A stretch of DNA of 64,000 bases from an uncultured Cohaesibacter sp. (GCF_963666525.1 NZ_OY762905.1:3761501-3825500), one strand, 5' to 3'. Positions 53,222 through 63,036 are shown, counted from the stretch's first letter. Notes: a model not told the origin generated them from the letters alone. A program made the numbers and translations.

Positions 53222-54232
53222 TTAGACAAGAAACAACTCATAGCGGCCCTGGCCAAATGTCAATTTCGGGCCGGTGTGTAGCAGTTCCCCCATGCGGAGC
53301 AACTGGATGATTTGCTGGCGGCCCTCTTCGGGCAGCAGGATCTGCATGAGGCCGGTCTGGCCTTGCATCGCAATGGAGGCACTGCGCCTCTGGCTGACTG
53401 CCCGATACCATTGAAGGGAGGTCAACCCGCTCTCATCATAACGGCAATCCCTTGCAACAGCCCTGAGCGCAGTAAGCTCATCAGCCAGGGTAAGGCCATG
53501 CCAACGAGCGAGCTCGCAGGTGCGATCGACAAGGCTTTGCATGAATTGTTCACCGAGCGAGGGAGCATCGTCAGTCTCAATGCAGTGAAATGGGGTCTTG
53601 AAATTGACCATTGCCCGTTCGGCATTGGCGGGGACATCTTCGAACCCGGACCAGACGGATTCTGTTGAGCGGATCAACACCCCCTCGCACACCGGTCCGG
53701 TGCCGCCAATAAAGATGCCTTGTTCCACGGCGCGGTGGCAGGCATCGGCCAGATCGCTGCTCCATAGCAGACCAAGACCGAAAAGCCGCAGCGTTATCCG
53801 TACACTCGAGGCATCCGCGGTCTCGCCACGCAATACCCACGGTGGCGTCAGGCCGTAATCGTATTGCTGTTGCTCCATGCTGTCGGAGCCCTTGATACCA
53901 TTGAAAAAGACCTGAAAGCCGCAGGCTGGGCTCCACGGGCAAGGCAGACCGGCCAAGGCTTCACGGGAGGCTGTCTGCATCAGCTGGGATCCGATGGCCT
54001 GACGAACGGCGCCGGGAAAAGCCGGATGCTGGGCGAGCGGCCCGTCTCCTTCGCATTCCAGAATGATGTCGCGGATCGTGAGGTTCTGAATGAAGCTGTC
54101 AAAACTGCAGCCAATGGTGGCCTGTCGGGTCAGTTGCTGCAATTCGATGCCGCTGGGTGCGATGGCCGGTGCCGTCAGAACTGTCGGGAAGGGAGAGGGG
54201 GCGTCAAAGCCCTTTGAAGAAATCTTGTTCAC
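53222..54232 (-). CDS. Stand-alone Cas6-like RAMP protein
   Basis: A 336-residue protein resembling the Cas6 CRISPR RNA endonuclease family (RAMP fold). Matching blocks in order: HPAFPGAVRQAIGSQL (family R-G-A-x-G entry), YDYGLTPPWVLRGE, VRITLRLFGLGLLW with GIFIGGTGPVCEG, VNFKTPFHC, SLQWYRAVSQRRSASI with MQGQTGLMQ, and the C-terminal glycine-rich loop ELLHTGPKLTFGQGRYEL. Catalytic residues in this family vary, so activity cannot be judged. No other cas gene or array is in the window. Start: GTG at 54232, with AAGGTGAG just upstream, or GTG at 54241. A CII-like regulator gene lies 182 nt upstream on the same strand. Confidence 0.72.
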   Translation of the reverse strand: MNKISSKGFDAPSPFPTVLTAPAIAPSGIELQQLTRQATIGCSFDSFIQNLTIRDIILECEGDGPLAQHPAFPGAVRQAIGSQLMQTASREALAGLPCPWSPACGFQVFFNGIKGSDSMEQQQYDYGLTPPWVLRGETADASSVRITLRLFGLGLLWSSDLADACHRAVEQGIFIGGTGPVCEGVLIRSTESVWSGFEDVPANAERAMVNFKTPFHCIETDDAPSLGEQFMQSLVDRTCELARWHGLTLADELTALRAVARDCRYDESGLTSLQWYRAVSQRRSASIAMQGQTGLMQILLPEEGRQQIIQLLRMGELLHTGPKLTFGQGRYELFLV

Positions 54233-54414
54233 GATGCTCACCTTGATAACATGGGGAACGAACGGATGGACCGCCAGTGCCGTTCTTCTATTGCTATAAT
54301 TGGTGAGACGAGTGGCCGCTGTCGATTAAAACCGGAGGGTGAATTTTAATCTGCGTGCATTTTACTGGTGTGTTTGCGGATGGCGATAGGGCAGGCGGAA
54401 GGGTCGCCCGGTCG

Positions 54415-54879
54415 TCATTTCATGCCAGCAACGAATTCCCTCAACGAGATCAGGCTGCGCTCGGCATCGTCGATGGCCTGCATGATGGTCGCCGCTTCGC
54501 GATGATCGATGCGGCGATCTTTGAGAGCCTGATCAATGGCTTCCAGAACGTCAGAGGCCTCGAAGACGATACGGTGGGCGGCCTGAAAAATATGGTCCTC
54601 ACTGTCGCCGCCCTCGGTCTCAAGCCGCTCTGCTGCAACAAACGGTGTTCCTTTCAGCAGATAGCCGACCAGTGAAGGGTCTGGGAAGAAGGCGATCAGC
54701 CGCCGGATTTCATCTGCGGAAAAGGGCGTGGTTCCCTGTAGCCGTTGGTAGAGCGACTGATAGCTCATGTCTGTGCCCTTGGCGACAGACGCAATATCAT
54801 ACCGCTTGCTTTCCGTGATGGCTTTGCGAACCAGAAATCCGAAGTGTTTTCCCCGGTCCTTGGTCTTCATCGGGCTCAT
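54415..54879 (-). CDS. Phage CII-like helix-turn-helix regulator
   Basis: A 154-residue protein. The N-terminal half is a lambda-repressor-like helix-turn-helix (RYDIASVAKGTDMSYQSLYQRLQG, then FSADEIRRLIAFFPDPSLVGYLL), and the C-terminal half is helical (FEASDVLEAIDQALKDRRIDHREA). The layout resembles the phage regulatory CII (CP76) family seen in prophages. ATG at 54879 follows AGGAGA. Its neighbours downstream and upstream on the same strand are the Cas6-like and Rrf2 genes; no other phage gene is visible. Confidence 0.65.
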   Translation of the reverse strand: MSPMKTKDRGKHFGFLVRKAITESKRYDIASVAKGTDMSYQSLYQRLQGTTPFSADEIRRLIAFFPDPSLVGYLLKGTPFVAAERLETEGGDSEDHIFQAAHRIVFEASDVLEAIDQALKDRRIDHREAATIMQAIDDAERSLISLREFVAGMK

Positions 54880-55002
54880 GAAAGGTCTCCTGCCGTCAAG
54901 ATTGCTGAGTCGAGACGGAACAACCTTACATTGGATGCAGTTGTGCAAAAAGACCCTGAGACAGCCAGAATCACATCAGAGACCGAAAAAAGGGGGAAAT
55001 CC

Positions 55003-55485
55003 CTATTCTGCTGGAGAACACGGCACGAGAGTACCATCCGGCTCCAGAACAAGATGTTTGGAGTTTTTCGATTTCTCGACAATTTCCGCCAGCGTGTGTT
55101 CGTTGAGGCTCGAAACAAACTGCTTGATCGAGCGCGACATCACACGCGACATCTCGCAGCCGCCGAACATCGGGCAGTCTGGCTGCGGATCGTCATTGCA
55201 GCGCGGGCAGAGACATTCCACTACGCCGAAATCGGCTTCCATAGCCTTGGCAACATCGCCCATGTGGATGTCCTCGGCAGCCATACCCAGAACCAGCCCG
55301 CCACCTCGACCACGCGTTGTTTTCAGAAAGCCGTTGTTGGAAAGCTTGGCAATCAGCTTCATGCAATGCGTGCGCGACAGGCGCAAAGCGGAGGCAACGG
55401 TTTCCACCGTCAGGCTGCGCTCGTCATTCATGGCGACCAGCATTAAAATCCGATAGGCAAAATCGGTTCCTTTGGCCAATCTCAT
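55003..55485 (-). CDS. Rrf2-family Fe-S regulator, NsrR-like
   Basis: A 160-residue transcription factor. The N-terminal winged helix is standard (DFAYRILMLVAMNDERSLTVETVASALRLS, NGFLKTTRGRGGGLVLG). The dimer helix region contains five cysteines: VECLCPRCNDDPQPDCPMFGGC, which could bind an iron-sulfur cluster. NsrR senses nitric oxide and the cysteine-rich loop fits this group, though the spacing differs from the classical NsrR triad. The target genes are unknown; it is divergent from slyX. Confidence 0.85.
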   Translation of the reverse strand: MRLAKGTDFAYRILMLVAMNDERSLTVETVASALRLSRTHCMKLIAKLSNNGFLKTTRGRGGGLVLGMAAEDIHMGDVAKAMEADFGVVECLCPRCNDDPQPDCPMFGGCEMSRVMSRSIKQFVSSLNEHTLAEIVEKSKNSKHLVLEPDGTLVPCSPAE

Positions 55486-55670
55486 GTGTTACCTCACTTT
55501 GGTTGTCATGCATTCCTGAAGGCGCACCTCCTCTTTTTCTTTGAGCTGCGTCAATTATCGAGATGAAAGTCATGTTTTTACCGTTTCATCTTGCACGGAA
55601 GGCACAAAAGTGCGCTATTAGCCGCCAGGTTCGACACAATCGAGCCGATAGAAAGCAAGGGAGAAGTCAA

Positions 55671-55880
55671 TTGACACAGGAACTCGAAAGCCGTGTTGTC
55701 GATCTGGAAATCCAGATCACGCATCAGGCCAACACAATCGATGACCTCTCGCAAATGGTGTCCCGACAGTGGGAAATGATTGATCGCCTGTCCAGGCAGG
55801 TCACGTTGCTGCAGGATACCCTGGTCGAGCTGGAGGAGAATATCGGCCCTCCCGGCAATGAGAAGCCTCCCCATTACTGA
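55671..55880 (+). CDS. slyX: SlyX-family protein
   Basis: A 69-residue coiled-coil protein (LESRVVDLEIQITHQANTIDDLSQMVSRQWEMIDRLSRQ) ending in the characteristic PPHY. Function is unknown in the family. A TTG at 55671 preceded by AAGGGAGA is the probable start, since the frame upstream (36 codons) has no similarity. A strong terminator follows. Confidence 0.85.
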   Translation: MTQELESRVVDLEIQITHQANTIDDLSQMVSRQWEMIDRLSRQVTLLQDTLVELEENIGPPGNEKPPHY

Positions 55881-55961
55881 GCGGCGGCTGCCTCTCGGCT
55901 CGTCTCGTTCCCACGTGGAGGGAAGAGCACTTGAGATAGCTCGGTCGCGTGTCATCAGGAC

Positions 55962-55998
55962 AAAAAAAGAGGTCAACCGTCAGGCTGACCTCTTTTTG
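55962..55998. terminator. Bidirectional terminator between slyX and the chemoreceptor
   Basis: AAAAAGAGGTCA and TGACCTCTTTTT pair perfectly around a ten-base loop and give T tracts on both strands. It serves the convergent slyX and chemoreceptor genes. Confidence 0.9.
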
Positions 55999-56039
55999 TT
56001 TTATGATCTCCGGAGTGGACCTCGAACGTGGCCCTGCTG

Positions 56040-57521
56040 TCAGCCAAGCTGGCTTGAAGCCTCGCGGACGCTGCGCGTAGAGGCATTCATGTGGGAGGTT
56101 GCCTGCGAAATGGCTCCAACATTCTCGGTGATTGTGGCCACGCCCACGGATGCTGTCTGCATGTTGCCCGATATATCACGGGTCACAGCGGATTGTTCCT
56201 CGATCGCAGCGGCGATGCTGCTGGAGATGTCGCTGACCTGCTGGATGACATCCTTGATGGCGTTGATGGCGCTCACGGCCCCGGCAGTGGAATGCTGCAC
56301 GGAGTTGATCCGGGCGCTGATATTCTCGGTTGCTTTGGTCGTCTGCGAAGCCAATTCCTTGACCTCGGCAGCCACAACAGCAAATCCTCGTCCGGCTTCT
56401 CCGGCACGGGCCGCCTCAATGGTCGCATTGAGGGCCAGAAGGTTCGTCTGGGCGGCGATGCTGTCGATCAGCTCGATCACGTCACCGATACTCTGGGCAT
56501 CGTCCGAAAGCCCGCTCATGATGGTCGCTGACTGGTTTGCTTCTTCCACGGCCTGATGGGAAACAGAGGTCGCCTGCGAAACCTGACGGCTGATCTCCTC
56601 GATGGAAGCCACCAGTTCCTCGGCTGCCGCTGCGACGGTCTGAACACTGGACGAAGCCTGAAGCGCAGCACCGGCTGCGCTGGCTGCCTGCTCGTTTGTG
56701 TCAGACACTGTCTGGGCCATGTCGTTCAGATCTGTGTCAATCTGCTTCTGGATCGCCGCGCGACGTTGACGTTCCTTGACCTTTGCGGTGATGTCGGTTG
56801 CAAACTTCACCACGCTGACCGGACGGCCTTGTGGATCGAACACAGGGTTGTAGCTGGCTTGAATCCAGATCTGGTCGCCGTTCTTGGCAAGGCGCATGAA
56901 TTCGCCGGTCTGGAACCTGCCTTCACGCAGATTGCTCCAGAAGTGCTTGTAGTCGGTGCTGGACGCATAGCCTTGTTCAACAAACATCCGATGATGCTTG
57001 CCCTGGATTTCGCCGAGCTTGTAACCGAGCACGTTGCAGAAATTCTCGTTGGCCGTGATGACCGTACCATCCAGATTGAATTCGATGATAGCCTGCGAGC
57101 GGTTGATGGCTTCGATCTGCCCCTGATTGGAGATCGCCTTCTTCTTTCTCTCGGTGATGTCAGAGGCGATCTTGATGACCTTGACCGGCTTGCCATTGCG
57201 GCTTTTCACGACGCAATAGGAAGCCTCGATCCAGATCTCGTTGCCGGTCTTGCCAAAGCGCAGGAATTCGCCCGACTGGTTCTTGCCCTTGCGGAGATCT
57301 TCCCAGAATGTCTTGTAGTCAGATGAACTCCTGTAAGTCTGATCGACAAACATGCTGTGATGCTTGCCCTTGATCTCGTCGAGATTGTAGCCCAGAGCTT
57401 TGCAGAAATTCTCGTTGGCAGTCAGAATGGTACCATCAAGGTTAAACTCGATGATTGCCCATGCACTCCCGATTGCGTCCAGTTTTGCTTTGTTATCATT
57501 ATTGCTGGTTATAGAGATCAC
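56040..57521 (-). CDS. Soluble chemoreceptor with two PAS domains
   Basis: A 493-residue methyl-accepting chemotaxis protein with no membrane segments. Two PAS/PAC units in tandem ([20 protein letters not shown] at about 20 and [20 protein letters not shown] at about 143) are nearly repeats of each other, each ending in an ASDIT/ATDIT PAC end. The signalling domain has the highly conserved hairpin [36 protein letters not shown]. There is no C-terminal CheR pentapeptide. The PAS domains may bind haem or flavin and sense oxygen or redox state (inference). The GTG at 57521 with GAGGGA upstream is preferred to a TTG 18 nt earlier. Confidence 0.93.
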   Translation of the reverse strand: MISITSNNDNKAKLDAIGSAWAIIEFNLDGTILTANENFCKALGYNLDEIKGKHHSMFVDQTYRSSSDYKTFWEDLRKGKNQSGEFLRFGKTGNEIWIEASYCVVKSRNGKPVKVIKIASDITERKKKAISNQGQIEAINRSQAIIEFNLDGTVITANENFCNVLGYKLGEIQGKHHRMFVEQGYASSTDYKHFWSNLREGRFQTGEFMRLAKNGDQIWIQASYNPVFDPQGRPVSVVKFATDITAKVKERQRRAAIQKQIDTDLNDMAQTVSDTNEQAASAAGAALQASSSVQTVAAAAEELVASIEEISRQVSQATSVSHQAVEEANQSATIMSGLSDDAQSIGDVIELIDSIAAQTNLLALNATIEAARAGEAGRGFAVVAAEVKELASQTTKATENISARINSVQHSTAGAVSAINAIKDVIQQVSDISSSIAAAIEEQSAVTRDISGNMQTASVGVATITENVGAISQATSHMNASTRSVREASSQLG

Positions 57522-58026
57522 GATGCTTCCCTCGCACAAAGATCCGAATTTTTTCGAAGTATGCCGATCTATTGGTAAAGGTAGGTTTAAAGATTTAAAT
57601 CAGTTCTAAAACAAAATGAGGGAATTTACTTATATAGTTTGAGAAGAATAAATACGTTATTCGAATTGTCATGTATCTTGATAGAATTCGGTAACGCTAA
57701 AATGGTTGCATTTTGCAATCAAAAGAAGGTTTGGGTGCAGAGGGCAATGTTTCTACTCTTGATGAAAATAGCAGGGGGAGATTGGTTCTGATTTGTTCTT
57801 CTTTATTCAAGATTGTCGGGCGTGAATATTTTCGATCTTCGCCCTGTGGTTGTTGTGGATAAGGTTGATCAAAATGCTATCAAACGCCAAGGTTGATCCC
57901 GGCGGTTACGGTGACCGAGCCAGGAAGACATCAGGTATCCGCAATAAGGGCGTCGTTGAGAGATCCTGAAAACCGTGGAGTGGTCTTGAGGAGTGATCGC
58001 GCTTGTAACCCGAGATTGACGAGGCG
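57522..58026. other. Intergenic region between hydrolase and chemoreceptor genes
   Basis: About 500 nt, AT-rich near 57590-57700, upstream of the soluble chemoreceptor. No gene recognised. Confidence 0.4.
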
Positions 58027-58887
58027 TCAGAGCAGGCGCTTGATCCAGTCCTGTGCCAACACGGGCCAGCTGGCGTGGGTGCCATCCAGATTGCGCAACG
58101 CAAATCCATGCGGTGCCGTCCCAAAGATATGGGCATCGACTGTCAGATTGTTGCGGCTGGCTGCTTGCAACAGATTGAGTGCATGTTGAACCGGTACGGA
58201 GCGGTCCTGCAGGGCATAGGCAAGAAACAGCGGGCAGTGCGGCAGGCCGTGGGGATGCCCCTCCAGGCCGATCGCCCAGGCATCATAAAAGTCCTGCTTC
58301 TGGACGGGAGGATAGTCAGCCTTGCCCTCCGGATACTTGTGCTGGCGATGATTGGCATTGATCGGGGCATAGGCGATGATCGCGCCGCGAACATCAAGGC
58401 CGCTGGGTTGGCATGCCATGAGACCGGCCATGTGTCCGCCAGACGACAGGCCGACATGGAAGAGCGGCTGTGTGGGGCTTTGCCGTTCCACCAGCCTGAG
58501 GGCCGCCGTTCCATCAGTCAGAGCGATACTCTTATTATAGACGCCCCCTGTACCACTTTCGCCGCCGGGGAAACGGTGCACCAATACATGAGCGTCAATG
58601 CCCATGCTGTTGAGCCACAGTGCCACCTCCAGCCCTTCCTTGTCATACATCAGCTTGGTGTAGCCGCCACCGGCATAGACCAGCGCCTGCGCACATGGCT
58701 TTACAACGCGAAAACTGTGCAATTCGGGCGTATGGACGGCCTGCATTTGCCGGTCCGGCCAATGCCCTGACAGCACGTTGGGAGCGTTGATACGCCCATC
58801 GAGGCGCTCAATCTCTGCCTCCGGAGGCTGTGCGGGCAGGGATAGCGGAGAGAACAGGGATGCGAACAAGGATTGTGACATGGCCAT
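58027..58887 (-). CDS. Alpha/beta hydrolase, esterase-like
   Basis: A 286-residue protein of the BD-FAE/xylan-esterase-like hydrolases. The nucleophile is S148 in HVGLSSGGHMAG; YAGGGYTKLMYDKEG supplies the oxyanion region (HGGG replaced by YAGGG), and DRSVPVQHAL and PHGFAL give the acid and histidine. It has a weak N-terminal hydrophobic stretch but no clear signal peptide. Substrate unknown. ATG at 58887, or 58881. Confidence 0.85.
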   Translation of the reverse strand: MAMSQSLFASLFSPLSLPAQPPEAEIERLDGRINAPNVLSGHWPDRQMQAVHTPELHSFRVVKPCAQALVYAGGGYTKLMYDKEGLEVALWLNSMGIDAHVLVHRFPGGESGTGGVYNKSIALTDGTAALRLVERQSPTQPLFHVGLSSGGHMAGLMACQPSGLDVRGAIIAYAPINANHRQHKYPEGKADYPPVQKQDFYDAWAIGLEGHPHGLPHCPLFLAYALQDRSVPVQHALNLLQAASRNNLTVDAHIFGTAPHGFALRNLDGTHASWPVLAQDWIKRLL

Positions 58888-59500
58888 ATGACTGAACGGT
58901 CCAGATAGCGAAAACGCTCCGGGACCCGGTGAAGGAAATGCTCATATCCAATCTAATCCCATAACCACCTGAGAGCAAACGGGAATTACTGCAGTAATTG
59001 AAGAGGTTAACGGGGGGGGTGGTCAGTTGACGTCGATGAATGGACTTTTTCGAATGCCCCAGCGCAGCAGAGCTTCCAGTCTGTTCATGCTTTGCCGATG
59101 GCATTCTGAAAAGGATTAATGGCGGCACCTTGAAAGCCGGTGGATGAACTGCCGCGGCACAATGGATGGGCAGTGTTCATCAAAGTCACATCAGGCACAT
59201 ATACCTGCCAATGAGCCGTGCTGATCTGGTTGATTGAGTATGGTTGCTATGACTGGACTTGAGCATTGTCAAATTTTCGTAGGTAAAATTTCGACACAGT
59301 AAGTCTTGAGCAATGAGTGGCTTACTTCTTTATTATTAATCTATACTTTGGAATTCATTTAAAAGTTTAATTATAGTCTTTGCAATTTGTAGTTTAAACT
59401 ATAAATTTTTGGCGAGAAATACGTATGAAATGTAATAATGCAATGTATTGTTAAGTAGTTTTCCTCAGAATTTAATGAAAATTATAACGAGGAAAAATCA
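58888..59500. other. Intergenic region upstream of the PDC sensor-chemoreceptor operon
   Basis: About 610 nt, strongly AT-rich from about 59250 to 59500. It must hold the operon promoter. A run of eight or more G lies at 59010-59020. No gene seen. Confidence 0.45.
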
Positions 59501-60106
59501 ATGAAGCAGCTCTTAATCGCTCTTGGCGCGCTTGCGCTGTCCGTGAGCGCTCAGGCGCAGACCTCAGTAGCACCGAGACTAGATCAGAAAAACATTCAGG
59601 CTCTGACAAAGCAGATCGACACCTGGCTGAATACCGAGATCGTTGCCGTTAGCGTCAATGCTCATAATGCCCAATACGGCAACATGAATGAATCCCAGAT
59701 CACAGCGCTCGACAATCAGTGGCGCAAGGAAACGGAAGCCGACGACAAACCTCTGATCGCGGCGACCCTTTCAGGCCCGTTGTCTGTCTATCTGTCCCGC
59801 ATGCAGGGGCAGTCGGTGGGGTTGTTCGTTGAAATCTTCGTCATGGACAACAAGGGTCTCAATGTCGGCCAATCTTCGATCACTTCCGACTTCTGGCAGG
59901 GAGACGAAGCCAAGTATCAGAAGACCTATCTGGTCGGACCGGACGCGGTTTTTGTCGACGAACCGGAATGGGACGACACATTCAAGATCTGGCGCGTTCA
60001 GCTCAACAAGAGCCTGACCGAGCCCAAAACCGGCAAACTCATCGGAGCTGCAACCATCGAAGTCAATTTGACTGAGTGGGCACGCCGTATGGCCGAAACA
60101 AATTAG
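59501..60106 (+). CDS. Periplasmic PDC/Cache-like sensor protein
   Basis: A 201-residue protein with a signal peptide (LIALGALALSVSAQA) and a mature region with the layout of a single PDC/Cache-like sensor domain: long helix (NIQALTKQIDTWLNTEIVAVSVNAHNAQ), VEIFVMDNKGLNVGQSSITSDFWQGDEAKYQKTY and a final strand TGKLIGAATIEVNLTEW. The pattern N-x-x-G-x-x-V-x-x-S matches PDC domains. It is free of membrane anchors. The chemoreceptor gene follows 12 nt later, so the soluble protein may bind ligand and present it to that receptor (inference). Confidence 0.72.
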   Translation: MKQLLIALGALALSVSAQAQTSVAPRLDQKNIQALTKQIDTWLNTEIVAVSVNAHNAQYGNMNESQITALDNQWRKETEADDKPLIAATLSGPLSVYLSRMQGQSVGLFVEIFVMDNKGLNVGQSSITSDFWQGDEAKYQKTYLVGPDAVFVDEPEWDDTFKIWRVQLNKSLTEPKTGKLIGAATIEVNLTEWARRMAETN

Positions 60107-60118
60107 GAGGCTCGCCCA

Positions 60119-61774
60119 ATGTTGAACAATGTCTCTCTGACTTTCAAAAGCCTTTTGTTCTTCGGCCTCCTTGCCATGGTCGGGATCGCCGTTGGCATGG
60201 TGAGCTATTTCAAGTCCGGTGCAGCCATTAGTGCCGTTGCCCAGCGTCAGGTCGTCGAAAAGCAGGTGTCGGCCATGGAAGGGCTCAAGCTCGATATCCA
60301 GAATCAGGCCATCGCCTTGAAGTCGTTCCTGTTGACGGGAGATCTCAGCTGGTCCGACACCGTGAAGTCCGACTTCAATGAACTGTCCGGCCACTTTGAT
60401 GAAAATGCCACCCAGCAGGGCATTGCCGAGGTGAAGGCTGAATGGATGGACTGGTACAACCGGTTTGCCGGGGCACAGTTGCAGATGATGCGTAACCCGA
60501 TGACCGTGGAACTGGCTCGCGCCATTGAAGTTTCCGGCGAAAGCAACCAGAAGCTCAAGGATGTGCTTGCACGCATTGATGCCGAGATTGTGAATCGTCA
60601 GACCAGAATGGATGAACTGACGGCTGAGCAGAATGCCGAGCTCAACAGCGTGACAAGTGCCGCACTCATCGGTCTTGTTGCCATGCTTGTTGCAACGCTG
60701 GGTCTTGCTGTGCTCAACAACATGATCATTTCTCGCCCGCTCAAGAAGATGGTGAATGTTACCGGGTCGCTTGCCGAAGGCAATCTGGACGTTGACATCA
60801 GCAACAATCGCGGCGACGAAATCGGCAAGATGTATCAGGCTCTGGCGGTGTTCCAGGCCAACTTGCGCCGCTCGAAGGAACTTGAACTGGAAGCAGACGA
60901 GAATCGCAAGCAGGCGGAACAGGATCGCAAGAGCGAAATGCGCCGTCTCGCCGACGAGTTCGACAAGGTGGTCGGTTCCATCGTGACCCGGCAGGCAGAT
61001 CTCTGTGCTCAGATGGAACAGAACTCCGCTCATCTGGCATCAAAGGCTGGTGAGACGGTTGAGCGCTCGGTCGCTGTTTCCGCCTCAACCCAGCAGGCCA
61101 ATGCCAATGTGCAGGCCGTAGCAAGTGCGACCGAGGAACTGTCGGCTTCTATCCGCGAAATCTCTGGTCAGGTCACCAGTGCCGCCCGACTGGCAACCGA
61201 AGCCAACCATGAAGTCGAGCTGACCAGCCAGTCCGTTGCTGATCTGCAGCGCGTTCTGCAGGAGGTTGGATCGGTTACCCGCCTCATCAACGATATCGCG
61301 GAACAGACCAACCTTCTGGCTCTCAACGCCACCATCGAGGCTGCGCGCGCCGGGGAAGCCGGCAAGGGCTTTGCTGTTGTGGCTGCGGAAGTCAAGGATC
61401 TGGCCAACCAGACCGCCAAGGCAACCGAGGAAATCGATCGTCAGCTGACCAACATGGAAAATGCTGCCAACAGTTCCATCAGCGCGACCGAAACGGTGGC
61501 CAACAAGGTTCTGGAAATCACCGAACAGACCACGGCCATGGCAGCGGCCACGGATCAGCAGTCTGCCGCGACTTCCGAGATCGCCCAGAATGTCAATGAA
61601 GCGGCAACCGGCACCAATCATGTCAGCAAGGACATCGAAACCGTGTCCGGCATTGCACAGGAAACCGGTGACCTTGCCGCCTCTGTTCAGGCCATGATCG
61701 CAGACATGAACAACCAGACCCGCGAGCTGCAGGAAAAGGCCAACGCCTTCATCAACCACGTGCTCGCAGCCTGA
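60119..61774 (+). CDS. Membrane chemoreceptor
   Basis: A 551-residue methyl-accepting chemotaxis protein. Helix 1 ([20 protein letters not shown]), a helical periplasmic domain of about 150 residues (4HB-like; [20 protein letters not shown]), helix 2 ([18 protein letters not shown]), a HAMP domain ([24 protein letters not shown]) and the signalling domain with [36 protein letters not shown]. No CheR pentapeptide is visible. It is co-transcribed with the preceding PDC-like gene (AGGAGG before the ATG). No che genes are in the vicinity. Confidence 0.94.
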   Translation: MLNNVSLTFKSLLFFGLLAMVGIAVGMVSYFKSGAAISAVAQRQVVEKQVSAMEGLKLDIQNQAIALKSFLLTGDLSWSDTVKSDFNELSGHFDENATQQGIAEVKAEWMDWYNRFAGAQLQMMRNPMTVELARAIEVSGESNQKLKDVLARIDAEIVNRQTRMDELTAEQNAELNSVTSAALIGLVAMLVATLGLAVLNNMIISRPLKKMVNVTGSLAEGNLDVDISNNRGDEIGKMYQALAVFQANLRRSKELELEADENRKQAEQDRKSEMRRLADEFDKVVGSIVTRQADLCAQMEQNSAHLASKAGETVERSVAVSASTQQANANVQAVASATEELSASIREISGQVTSAARLATEANHEVELTSQSVADLQRVLQEVGSVTRLINDIAEQTNLLALNATIEAARAGEAGKGFAVVAAEVKDLANQTAKATEEIDRQLTNMENAANSSISATETVANKVLEITEQTTAMAAATDQQSAATSEIAQNVNEAATGTNHVSKDIETVSGIAQETGDLAASVQAMIADMNNQTRELQEKANAFINHVLAA

Positions 61775-61800
61775 TGTCAGTTCAAGCTGATGAATGAAAA

Positions 61801-61831
61801 CAAAAGGCCGGTCCCTGTGACCGGCCTTTTG
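61801..61831. terminator. Terminator after the membrane chemoreceptor gene
   Basis: CAAAAGGCCGGTC and GACCGGCCTTTTG pair perfectly around five bases, with T runs on both strands. It lies between the convergent chemoreceptor and marC genes. Confidence 0.92.
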
Positions 61832-61874
61832 CTATTGGCTGTAAGCTGCGTTTGTTTGCTGGTTGTCGGGGAGC

Positions 61875-62508
61875 CTAGCCCAGAAGGCCCGGCAGCAGGG
61901 TTTTCAAGCCCGAGATGATCATCTCCACAGCGATAGCCAGCAGGATCATGCCCATCAGCCGCATCGTGATGATGCGCATGGTCTGGGTCATGAAGGCGCT
62001 GAAGAGGGACGCGGAATAGAACACCACCAGCAACAGGACGAGGATCACGGCGAGCACGGCAGCAATCGTTCCAAGCCCGGCAAGCCCCGAAGCCTTGCCG
62101 GAATAGATGATCAGGGTGGCGATGGTGCCCGGTCCGACAATCATCGGGAAGGTGAGCGGATAAAAGGCAAGGGCGCTGAGGACCTTGGGATTTCCCCTTT
62201 CCTGATCCGAGCCATGGTGTGAGGCCGCATCGTCCCCTGAGCATGGACCATGCGATGTGAGCCAGAACGGCGCCACCAGCGATGCGGAAGTCATCAACGG
62301 ATATTCCGAAAAAGCTGATGATCGCCTGTCCGCCAAACAGGATCACGAGACACATGACCGAGGAGAACAGCACCACCTTGATTGCCAACAGCTTGCGTTC
62401 GGCAACCCCGAAACCGTCCGTGAGAGACAGGAAGATCGGCAAATTGACAAAGGGGTTCATGATGGCGAAAAACACGCCGAACATCTTGACGATGGTAAAG
62501 GAGGTCAT
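61875..62508 (-). pseudogene. marC: MarC-family membrane protein, frameshifted
   Basis: The ATG at 62508 opens a MarC-like protein (MFGVFFAIMNPFVNLPIFLSLTDGF, FFGISVDDFRIAGGAVLA, SMLRG). At the G4 tract on the minus strand (62234-62237) the frame is lost. The remaining part continues in another frame: ALAFYPLTFPMIVGPGTIATLIIYSG and RLMGMILLAIAVEMIISGLKTLLPGLLG, ending at 61875. Deleting one G restores a single MarC reading frame of about 210 residues. Either a recent mutation, a slippery tract or a sequencing error in a homopolymer explains it. The family has six membrane helices and unknown function. Confidence 0.82.
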
Positions 62509-62666
62509 GGCTGGCTCTGTTTGTGGTCTGGCGCACGGGGACGGCGCGAACAGAACTGCAAGCTAACGGCCGCTGCGATTGGTAGAGGCCTGTTCTTATG
62601 GACTGCAATCACGGCACAACCGTGACCCTGTCCGGCATCCTGCCATCTATGCGGCAGGTTGGGGCA

Positions 62667-62695
62667 CCAAAAAGGCCGACCTGCGGATCGGCCTT
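62667..62695 (-). terminator. Terminator of the Lys/Pro/Ala-rich protein gene
   Basis: On the minus strand AAGGCCGA-TCCGCAGG-TCGGCCTT followed by TTTGG; 24 nt after the stop codon. Confidence 0.82.
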
Positions 62696-62718
62696 CATGG
62701 CGGGTGCAATACTGGATA

Positions 62719-63036
62719 TCAGGGCTTGGGCTGATCGGGCAGGAGCAGCTTGAGAAGGGTCTTCGCGCCGGGCTGTTTCTTCTTCTCGGGCTTTGCTGGC
62801 TCCACTTTCTTCTTCTGTGTCGCGGGGGCGGCCTTTGTCTTTTTCTGTTCCGGCTGCTTGGCGGCCGTCGGTGCTTTCTGAGGTGTGGTAGCGGGCTTTT
62901 GTACCTTCTTGCCTGGAGCGCAGGCTTGGCTGTTCTTTGCTGACGGCTGCGAGCAGTCAGGGGTCTTTTGCGCTGCGATGGCGAGAGGCGAGGCCAGCAG
63001 GAAGGAGGCAATCAATATGGTTGAAAACAGACGCAT
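62719..63036 (-). CDS. Exported Lys/Pro/Ala-rich small protein
   Basis: A 105-residue protein with a signal peptide (STILIASFLLASPLAIAA) and a mature part that is low-complexity and basic (KKVQKPATTPQKAPTAAKQPEQKKTK, TQKKKVEPAKPEKKKQ). Two cysteines lie near the mature N terminus (TPDCSQ, SQACAPG). No family recognised; the composition suggests an envelope-associated or nucleic-acid or polyanion-binding polypeptide (inference). ATG at 63036. Confidence 0.65.
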   Translation of the reverse strand: MRLFSTILIASFLLASPLAIAAQKTPDCSQPSAKNSQACAPGKKVQKPATTPQKAPTAAKQPEQKKTKAAPATQKKKVEPAKPEKKKQPGAKTLLKLLLPDQPKP

